From the NCBI GenBank assembly GCA_003339415.1, contig PDHQ01000032.1, positions 62,001 through 126,000 of the forward strand: DNA of 64,000 bases, read 5' to 3'. The first letter of the stretch is position 1; every line of letters starts with the position of its first letter. Both the position numbers and the translations under genes were made by a program. The notes below the pieces were generated by a model, which worked only from the letters and a program-made list of their open reading frames with translations, did no database searches and was not told the origin of the DNA. Shown piece after piece: positions 51,571-61,005 of this stretch. Source of the DNA: Ophiocordyceps camponoti-saundersi (nom. inval.). Lineage: Eukaryota; Ascomycota; Sordariomycetes; Hypocreales; Ophiocordycipitaceae.

Positions 51571-53729
51571 ATGTTGCTGCGACTGCGCGGGCCTGATGGC
51601 ATGGTCCGCTTGACGGTCGAAGCGAGTACCTTGTTTGGTGAACTGGGTGAAAAGGTGAGAATAGAGAGAGAAAAGCCTTCCTCTTACCAAGCATCGCCTC
51701 TGACCTTTTGTTCCCAGTTGTTGCCTCAGCTGCCCACCACCGTCGACCCCAATACGATCACCATGTCGAATTCCCCGACAGGAGGGGACGTCAAGAAACT
51801 CGTCGACATTGCAAACTTCAAGGTCGGCCAGATCGGCCTGAAGTAATTCGTTTCCCCCCCTATAACCGTCTGCGAGCGAGCTTTCAGGCGCTGACGATGG
51901 GCAACCACAGACATGGAGACTTGATATTCATCGATTACAAGCATTTGGCTGATGCTGCCACCAACGGAAAAGCACCTACCGGCTCATCGATCGCAAACGC
52001 CGCGTTGCCTCCCCCATCAGACGTTGTCGTCGACCGCAAGACGCAGAGGATAGCGCGGCCTTGGGAGGTGGTGAAACAGTCGGCACTCGACGATAGCCTC
52101 GACAAGCTCCATGGTAAGATATCGCGCAGCCGCGATAGGATGTGTCGGCACGGACCCAAGGGAATGTGCGACTATTGCCAGCCTCTAGACCCTTTCGACG
52201 CTGGCTATCTGGCCGAAAAGAAGATCAAATACACTTCCTTTCACTCCCACCTCCGCAAAGTCAACGCCTCCACCAACAAGCCCGAGCTGGGAAGCTCCTA
52301 TATCCCTCCCCTGGTTGAACCCTTCTATCGCGTCAAGGCCGACTGCCCCTCGGGCCACGCCCCTTGGCCCGAGGGCATCTGCTCCAAATGCCAACCCAGC
52401 GCCATCACGCTGCAGCCTCAGTCGTTCCGCATGGTCGACCACGTCGAGTTTGCCGACTCCTCCATCATAAACTCCTTCATCGATACCTGGCGCAAGACGG
52501 GCACCCAGCGCATCGGCTTCTTGTACGGCAGGTATTCCCAGTACCCGGAGGTGCCTCTCGGCGTCAAGGCTGTCGTCGAGGCAATCTACGAGCCGCCCCA
52601 GGTGGACGAGACGGACGGCCTCACCACCAATCCATGGGACGACCAGACAGCCGTCGACGAGGTTGCCCGTCTTTGCGGCCTGGAGCCCGTCGGTGTCATC
52701 TTCACCGATCTGCTGGACGCCGGTCGCGGTGACGGCTCCGTTGTCTGCAAGCGCCATGCCGACTCTTACTTTCTCTCGTCGCTCGAGATCTGCTTCTGCT
52801 CACGGCTACAGGCTCAACATCCAAAAGCATCCAAATGGAGCGACACCGGCCGGTTCGGATCCAACTTTGTCACCTGCGTCATCTCCGGCAACGAGTCGGG
52901 CGAGATCGCCATATCGTCCTACCAAATGTCCAACGCGGCAGTCGAGATGATGCGCGCCGACATCATAGAGCCGTCGGCTGAACCTAGTGTCATGCTGGTC
53001 CGGGACGAAGCCGAGGCGGACGGCTCCCCCAGCCGCACGAGATACGTCCCCGACGTCTTTTACCGAAAGGTCAACGAGTACGGCGCCAACGTTCAGGAGA
53101 ACGCGAAGCCGTCGTTCCCGGTCGAGTACCTCTTCGTCACCCTGACGCACGGCTTCCCCGCCAGTCCCAAGCCCGTCTTCACCAGCTCGGGCTTCCCGAT
53201 CGAGAACCGCGAGTACGTGGGCGAGAGCCAGGAACATTCGGCCCTTTCTAGGGCCCTTAAGATGAGCCCTGGTCTTAAGCCCAGCGACGACCTGCACGAG
53301 ATATCCGACTTTCATCTTCTTTGCTTCCTTTATCGGATGAGTGTTTTCTCACAGGTATCTGAAAGGGCACACCTCGATTTCCCGTCTCCTCTCCTTCGCC
53401 CCCCTTTTACGCGATTTCCTACCTTGCTACGAAAAATCGAAGAAGCGTATACGAGAAAGCCACTGACGTTGTCTTTTTTTTCACGCTAGGACGAATTCGC
53501 CCTCTTGTGCCGCGTCGCGAGCCAGCACGACCTGGCCGACTCGTTTCAGCTCCGCTCCACTGAAGGATGGCAGACGCTGCAGGCCATTCTCCAATCGACC
53601 GGTGAGCGCATCCCCAAGCGAAGACGTGTGCGCAGAGACGAAAATGGCCTCGCCGTCTTAGAGTCTGGTGAGCCGCTGACGAAGCGTTTGGCTGCCTTCA
53701 GGCTGAAGGAACGCCAAGGGGCTGCTTAA
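51571..53729 (+). CDS. NPL4: Nuclear protein localization protein 4 (Npl4)
   Basis: Exons 51571..51654, 51718..51842, 51911..53354 and 53490..53729, in phase, give 630 residues. An N-terminal ubiquitin-like (UBX-like) region ([19 protein letters not shown]) comes first. The zinc-binding region near 147-230 has [12 protein letters not shown] and [16 protein letters not shown]. An MPN-like Npl4 core follows ([46 protein letters not shown]), and a C-terminal helical domain crosses the last junction (SVFSQ-DEFALLC). Known: with Ufd1 it is the substrate adaptor of Cdc48/p97, pulling ubiquitinated proteins from the ER membrane and chromatin and binding and unfolding ubiquitin. The last intron is 135 nt, longer than most here. 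Start chosen as the first ATG of the UBX-like fold. Confidence 0.94.
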
Positions 53730-55758
53730 ACAAACAGAGGAAGGGTGTTTTGGATGGGTGGGAGGGTGGCAGAGGGGCCAGGGCCCTAACACTCGGCTTC
53801 AGCTCTATACGCCGGGCATGTTGCGCATCACCTTGGTCCGGGACTTGAGCCGAGGGCGTGGCGGTGGTGGGCGGCCCCTCTCTCTTACCGGCATCAATCA
53901 GGCATGTATGTACACATACATGCATTGCATATTTCTCTTTCTACTCTTCGTTTTTCCCTTGTTTTTTTGTTCTTTCCCTTTCCATCCGGATGAGAGGAGG
54001 GAAGCCCGGCATTCCGAGATTCGTCGAGATTCCGAAGGTCATCATGGTTACCACCCATCATCGTCTTTATCATCATCACATGGCGTGCAAGAGGGTTTTT
54101 CTTATGAGGACGTCGAGAAGGGCCAGCAACGCATATAGAGGCTCTGTTCGCGATGGGGAGGGCTATTTACGCAGAGATGAGTGTTGCCTTGAGCGGCGCC
54201 GTTTGGCTCTCACATACATACATACATACATAGACGAGACGAGGCAATCAATGGCATGGCTAGGTACCTATCAACCTATGATTTGAACTTTAGACACCTG
54301 CGTACCTGCGAACTACGGATACATGCGTGGCTGCTTGCTTGTTGAGACTAAAAATAGACCAACTGCCTTACCTCTCTGTCTGTGTACATACATATGCGCG
54401 TATGTACGAACATGTAAGTAGACGTTGATGGCAGGATGAGGGTAGGCGGTGAATTTTGCTTCTCTTATAGGAGAAAACCTTGCTATGTATGTATAAAGGC
54501 TGGTCGGAGGGATGAAACAAGAAAGAACACGCCGAGAGCTATCGATCGGTTCAGGATGCAATCGTCGTCGATCCCCACATGGATGTCGCCATAGGTATGG
54601 ACACATTGTGAGGCGTCAGTCTCAGCTGTTGTGGTTTTTTTTCCACGACGCCGATTGTGAGACCCTCCCTTTTCCTGGAGCACGATGTGTTTGTATGTAT
54701 GTATGCTTGAGACGGGGGACTACTGGTAGTAGGTAGGTAGGTAGTAGGAGTAGGTGGTAAGTTGAAAGGCTTGGAAGAGGTATTGGGGGGGTAAGGGTTA
54801 CAGGTTTGGTGGATGACGGTTTCGACTGCACTTATTTTTGTGCGTTTTGTGCTGTTCCGCCCACGTGACTGATTTTTCATGAATCCATTGATTAAGTAGG
54901 TAGGTCACAGGTGTGAGGTCGGAAGAGACACGGAGAGAAAAAGCTGCAAGCCAAATCTCTGTGGGTGGGTGGGTAAGCTTACCGGAGAAAGCAGGCTGCA
55001 GATTAGAGATGAAGACGGCTGAAAGAGAAAAGGTGCGTCTGATTTTATCGTCAGCTCAAGCTGCATCTTAAGCCCTAATACTCTTAGACTCTCAGTAGCA
55101 CCTACATAGGTAGGTATATAGCACCGTACATAGTGCATGCATGAATCCTGTCGGCGTTGGACGTCTCTCTGAGCCTTCCTTTTTTCCTTTCTTTCTTCCC
55201 TTCTCTTCCACGGGTAGAGAGCGGGTAGAGAACCGGTAGAGATACCTCGCTTCTACAGACGACTTGTCCTCTCCGGTCATCGGCCTGTCACCGTCTCGGT
55301 ATTCGGACCCTTATTCGGAGCCAGAACCGGTAGAGTGATGGTCTCGTATCTTGCTTGTACACGGTACATGCACAACCCCCCCCCCCAGTCTGCACCATCT
55401 CCTCACCCCACCCCTCCACCCGGTGGGCTTAGGTGCTTCCGCTCCGTCCCCGGACCCACCAATGATGACTCTCTGTGCCCACTGGCTGAGGTCCCGCTTC
55501 CTCTAATGATCCATCTGAGTGAGACCCCCAGAAGAGACAGTTCTACTTCGTCTCTGCTTCGTTTTCCCCCCCCATCATTAACCCGCTTCGCCCGCGCATA
55601 AGCAGAGAGCATCTTGAATCCCTTTGGAGCTCTTCACCTCAAGTCGTCTTCGCCCGACTGACGACACCTTCTCGCTCCTTCTCCCCCAATTGGCATTCAT
55701 CCCGTTCCCAAGGCTGTCCGCGGGACGGTGCAGTCGACGACGCCCAGGAGCTTCTACC
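53730..55758. other. Intergenic region with TAGG/TACA repeats
   Basis: About 2 kb without a supported gene. It has TACA runs at 54211-54230, a TACGGATAC motif at 54314-54322, TAGG runs at 54727-54760 and 54895-54905, a poly-C run at 55376-55386, and a CT-rich leader before CPA2. Frames of up to 142 codons lack protein features. Confidence 0.5.
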
Positions 55759-58700
55759 ATGCTACCTTATGCGCTGGCCGGCCGAGCGCCGGCCGTTGTT
55801 GTTCGAGCTCGAGGCGGTAGCTCGCGGGCTCTGGTGCGGGCCTATCAGTCGGCGACGAAGACGACGACGCTGCTTCAATGCAGGACCTTGTTGTCGGAAC
55901 GGCTTCCTCGTCCCCGCCTCTACACCTCTGCGGCGAATGCTGCTGCTGCCACCGCTCCTAACCCTCAGGCCTATCTCAAGAGCGGAATTATCAAGCCTAA
56001 GCAGGTCGTCGACGTGAAAAAGGTGCTCGTCATTGGTAGCGGTGGCTTGGCCATTGGTCAGGCTGGCGAGTTTGACTACTCAGGTCCGACTTTCTACACT
56101 TCGTGGACCCAAGGTGCATGGCTGACATCGACCTGACTTTCACAGGCTCGCAAGCTCTCAAAGCACTCAAGGAGGCGGGCGTTGCCTCGGTCTTGATCAA
56201 TCCCAACATCGCGACTATTCAGACTAACCATGAGCTTGCCGATGAGGTCTACTACCTGCCCGTCACACCCGAGTATGTGTCGTACGTAATCGAGAGGGAA
56301 AAGCCCGACGGCGTCTTCCTCTCCTTTGGCGGCCAGACGGCCCTCAATCTTGGTGTTCAGATGCAGCGACTGGGTCTCTTTGAGAAATACGGCGTAAAGG
56401 TTCTTGGCACCAGCGTTCGGACCCTGGAGATGAGCGAGGATCGAGACTTGTTCGCAAAGGCTCTCGAAGAGATCAACATACCCATCGCCAAGTCCATTGC
56501 CGTAGGTACTGTTGAGGAGGCTCTCGACGCTGCCGAAAAGGTCGGCTATCCCATCATCGTCCGCGCCGCCTACGCATTGGGTGGTCTCGGCTCCGGCTTC
56601 GCCAACAACAAGGAAGAACTCCGCAACATGGCAGCCCGTTCCCTCACACTCTCCCCGCAGATTCTGGTCGAAAAGTCCCTCAAGGGCTGGAAGGAACTCG
56701 AGTACGAAGTTGTCCGGGACGCCAACAATAACTGTATCACCGTTTGCAATATGGAGAACTTCGACCCTCTCGGCATTCATACCGGTGACTCGATCGTTGT
56801 GGCGCCCAGCCAGACGCTCAGCGACGAGGAGTACCACATGTTGCGATCGGCCGCCATCAAGATCGTTCGTCACCTGGGCGTTGTCGGTGAATGCAACGTT
56901 CAGTATGCCTTGCAGCCGGACGGCCTCGACTATCGAGTTATCGAGGTCAATGCTCGTCTCTCGCGATCATCTGCTCTGGCCTCCAAGGCTACCGGATATC
57001 CACTAGCCTACACCGCCGCCAAGATCGGCCTCGGCCATAGCCTCCCCGAGCTGCCAAACGCCGTGACAAAGACGACGACGGCCAACTTTGAGCCGTCTCT
57101 CGACTACATCGTCACCAAGATTCCTAGATGGGATCTGTCCAAGTTCCAGCATGTCAAGCGCGACATCGGCAGCGCTATGAAATCGGTTGGCGAGGTCATG
57201 GCCATCGGAAGGACCTTTGAAGAGTCGTTCCAGAAGGCCATCCGCCAGGTCGACCCTCGCTTCGTCGGCTTCCAGGGCGACAAGTTCGAAGACCTCGACC
57301 GGGAGCTGCAGAACCCGTCGGATCGCCGATGGCTCGCCGTCGGCCAGGCCATGCTCCACGAGAACTACTCGGTCGACCGCGTCCACGAGCTGACCAAGAT
57401 CGACAAGTGGTTCCTCTACAAACTGCAGAACATCGTCGACTGCACTCGCGAGCTCGAGGACGCCGGCAACCTTCAGGCGCTGACGAAGAGTCAGATTCTC
57501 AAGGCCAAGAAGATGGGCTTCTCCGACCGCCAGATCGCCATGGCCGTCAAGAGCACCGAGGACGACGTGCGCAAGTATCGCCTGCGCCTCAATATCCACC
57601 CATGGGTCAAGAAGATTGACACCCTGGCCGCCGAGTTCCCCGCCGACACGAATTATCTGTACACGACTTATAACGGCTCCACGCACGACGTCACGTTTGA
57701 GGATAAGGGCACGGCTGTCTTGGGTAGCGGCGTCTATCGTATCGGCAGCTCAGTCGAGTTCGACTGGTGTGCCGTCAGTGCGGCGCTGGCTCTTCGTCAG
57801 ATGGGACACAAGACCATTATGATAAATGTAAGTTTTCGCTATGCGCTGGAGAACACTCTCTCTCCTGAGAGAGGAAAGAGAAGAATTGGCTGCTCACTCT
57901 GCCTCAACCAGTATAACCCCGAAAACGTCTCGACCGACTTCGACACCGCTGATAAGCTATACTTCGAAGAGCTGAGCTATGAGCGCGTCATGGACATCTA
58001 CGAGCTTGAAAACTCATCTGGCGTCGTCGTTTCTGTCGGCGGCCAGCTGCCTCAGAACATCGCCCTTCGTCTGCAGGAGTCGGGCGGCGCCAAGGTTCTC
58101 GGAACGGACCCCAAGGACATCGACAAGGCCGAGGATCGCCAAAAGTTTTCCGAGATGCTCGACAGCATCGGCATTGACCAGCCCGCCTGGAAGGAGCTGA
58201 CGTCGGTCAAGGCGGCCGAGGACTTTGCCGACCAGGTTGGATACCCGGTTCTGGTCCGCCCCAGCTACGTCCTCTCTGGCGCTGCCATGACCGTCATCCG
58301 GAGCAAAGAGGACCTCAAGGACAAGCTCGAGGCCGCCAGCAACGTCTCGCCCGACCATCCCGTTGTCATCAGCAAGTTCATCGAGGGCGCTCAGGAGATC
58401 GACGTCGACGGCGTTGCTTCCAAGGGAGAGCTCATCGTCCATGCCGTCAGCGAGCACGTCGAGCAGGCCGGCGTCCACTCCGGTGACGCGACCCTCGTGC
58501 TGCCCCCTGCGAACCTCGACGAAGCCACCATGGGCCGTCTCAAGAGCATCGCCCAGAAGGTGGCCAAGGCATGGAAAATTACCGGCCCCTTTAACATGCA
58601 GATCATCAAGGCGGACAACCCCGAAGGCCGCGGCGAGCCTCTGCTCAAGGTCATCGAATGCAACCTCCGCGCCTCCCGCTCGTTCCCCTTCGTCAGCAAA

Positions 58701-59477
58701 GTCCTGGGCACCAACTTCATCGATGTTGCCACCAAGGCGCTCGTCGGCAAGGACGTCCCGAAGCCGACAGACCTGATGGCCGTCAAGCGGGATTATCTGG
58801 CTACCAAAGTCCCCCAGTTCTCGTGGACTCGCCTCGCCGGCGCCGATCCCTTCCTCGGAGTCGAGATGTCGTCGACGGGCGAGATCGCCTGCTTCGGAAA
58901 GGACCTCGTCGAGGCCTACTGGGCTTCGCTGCAGTCGACGATGAACTTCCGCATGCCGGAGCCCGGCGAGGGTCTCCTGTTTGGCGGTGACGTCTCCAAG
59001 AAGTGGCTCACCCAGGTCGTCGATTACGTGGCGCCTCTAGGTTACAAGCTGTACGCGGCCAGTCAAGAAGTCAAGCGGTTCATCGAATCCACCTCTCGGG
59101 ACGCGGTGGAGGTCGAGGTCATTGAGTTCCCTACGGACGACAAGCGTGCCCTCCGCGAGGTTTTCAAGAAGTACGACATCCGCGGCGTCTTCAACCTCGC
59201 CGTGGCCCGTGGCAAGACGACCCAGGATGTCGACTACGTCATGCGCCGCAACGCCGTCGACTTTGGTGTCCCGCTCTTCATGGAGCCCCAGGTAAGGCCT
59301 GTGTCGCGATGCCATCCATGTCAACTCGTTGCTGACCTACGTTCTTCTTCTTTTCCCTTTCTTCGCTAGACCGCTATACTCTTCGCTCAATGCATGAACC
59401 AGAAGCTGCCCCGCAAGGAGGGCATCCCGTCAGAGGTGCGCCGGTGGTCTGAGTTCATCGGTGGCAAGCCGCTCTAA
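55759..59477 (+). CDS. CPA2: Carbamoyl-phosphate synthase, arginine-specific, large chain (mitochondrial)
   Basis: Exons 55759..56083, 56146..57827, 57912..59291 and 59370..59477, in phase, give 1164 residues. The first 60 residues form a mitochondrial presequence (Arg/Ala/Ser/Leu-rich, no acidic residues until the mature start). Then come the N-terminal carboxyphosphate domain (VLVIGSGGLAIGQAGEFDYS), an ATP-grasp with RAAYALGGLGSG near 247, the oligomerisation domain, a second ATP-grasp (RPSYVLSGAAM near 784) and a C-terminal MGS-like regulatory domain from about 1045. Known: with the small glutaminase chain it makes carbamoyl phosphate for arginine synthesis in fungal mitochondria. The presequence separates it from the cytosolic pyrimidine CAD-type enzyme. 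The intron at 57828-57911 is 84 nt and contains no in-frame stop, so it is easily mistaken for coding. It is removed here because MIN-YNPE restores the family pattern. Confidence 0.95.
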
Positions 59478-61005
59478 ACTGCTGGAACTGCGATGCTCGC
59501 CTCGCTTTACCCTTGTCGTCCCCCTCCGTCCCCCTTCCGTCCTCTACACCTAGAAGGGACAAAACATGGATGAGCCGGCGTCGGCGTTTAACAACCTCTG
59601 CTTCCTCTAATGTTGTTGTCTTCCCCATATTTCTCTTTTCCAGCCGCATATTGTCAAGCCTTGATCTGCACTTTCTTCGCTTTCTTTCCTTTACCTTCCT
59701 TCGCCTGCCATCTGCCATCCATGTTGAATACCGAGCATGCTGTTCGCTACCAAAGTGTTTTTTCTTCCCCTCCCCGGTGGGCAAAAAGGGACCCTAAAAG
59801 TTTTCTTGCTGTGCGTGTGGTGCAAATGCGCGAGTGGAAGACAAGAAGAGCCTCGAAAGAGCTACGGCTTGCTTCTCTTCTGTCGGGCTTTGTATGTTTT
59901 TCTTCTTTATTCTCTCTTCTTTCTTTGACATAGATGGTCTGCGGGCTCAATCTAGTGGAGTTGCACAGCTTCGGGACGCGCTTATCCGAGATGAAATCAT
60001 TGAGCCGTGAGTTTTGCATATCCTCAGCGTTGGTTTGTTGACGGAGATGAGGGATGGTAAGGTGAACGAAGCTTGCCAGGTAAGTTCGTCGATTATGTTG
60101 ATCATGTTGGGCCATTGCCCGAATCTCCAGAGATAAGGACCGGAAGATGATTGACGGTGGCTTCGGCATTTAAGTGGCATTGGCTGGTGAACAGAAGGTG
60201 AGAAATGAGAGGAAACAACAAGCCTCTGTTTACGAGGCAGGCAGGCCGGTTGGTTCGTGGTGGTGGTGTTATCTTGAGTTTGAGGCTCACGAAGAAAACT
60301 CATCACCATTGCAGCAGGAGGAGGAGAAGGAGGAGGAGGAAGACAACGATGAATGCCTGCTCTACCGATCGTGGCCAACGACCTCGTGCCGACGCCACGA
60401 TACCCTTCAGCGAGAGCGCTGTTGGGCAGCCCATTCCGCCCTCAGGCGGGCCGCACCGCCCCAACTTGGTTCTTATCAATGCTCCCTCGCCTGGATTATG
60501 GCCATGCGCCACGCCAGCCTTCACGATCTGTTTTTTTCTGATTACTGTCAAGTTGGAATCTCCTGCTGTCAGAACTCTCCGGTCGTCCAGGGCCTGGATG
60601 GGACGAATTCCTGAACGCGCGCTCTCGAGGTTCCTGAGGGGATTCAGGCTGGTTGTTGATGGCGTTTTTACCTTCTACGTGCCGGCTGGGCGACGTTGGC
60701 TTGAGTCGGAACTATTGGAGCTCCCGGAATGCGTGAGCTCGGGGGAAGCAACAGGTGAGAAGAGCGTCGAGCATGCTGTGCCGGTCGAGGGACCAGACGC
60801 CTTTCAGACGCGTATAAGATGTCATGCCAGATCCCGCAGTTCGGTTTGTTTTTCTTTCCCCCTTTTCCCTTCTCTCATCAGCAGCAGTTCTCGACTCTGT
60901 GCTTCCACTCAGGTTCAGCAGCACACTGAAGAGACAGAAGCTAGCAGCCTTTCTTTCCCCCCTTTGCCCTACACCCCTCTTCCGACTCTTGAACAGCAAG
61001 CAAGG
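59478..61005. promoter_or_regulatory. Intergenic region and promoter of the repeat-precursor gene
   Basis: The 3' flank of CPA2 and the upstream region of the gene at 61006. It contains GGAGGAGGAGAAGG-type purine repeats at 60318-60345 and a CT-rich leader from 60850 to 61000. Minus-strand frames here extend into the repeat gene and are shadows. Confidence 0.45.
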
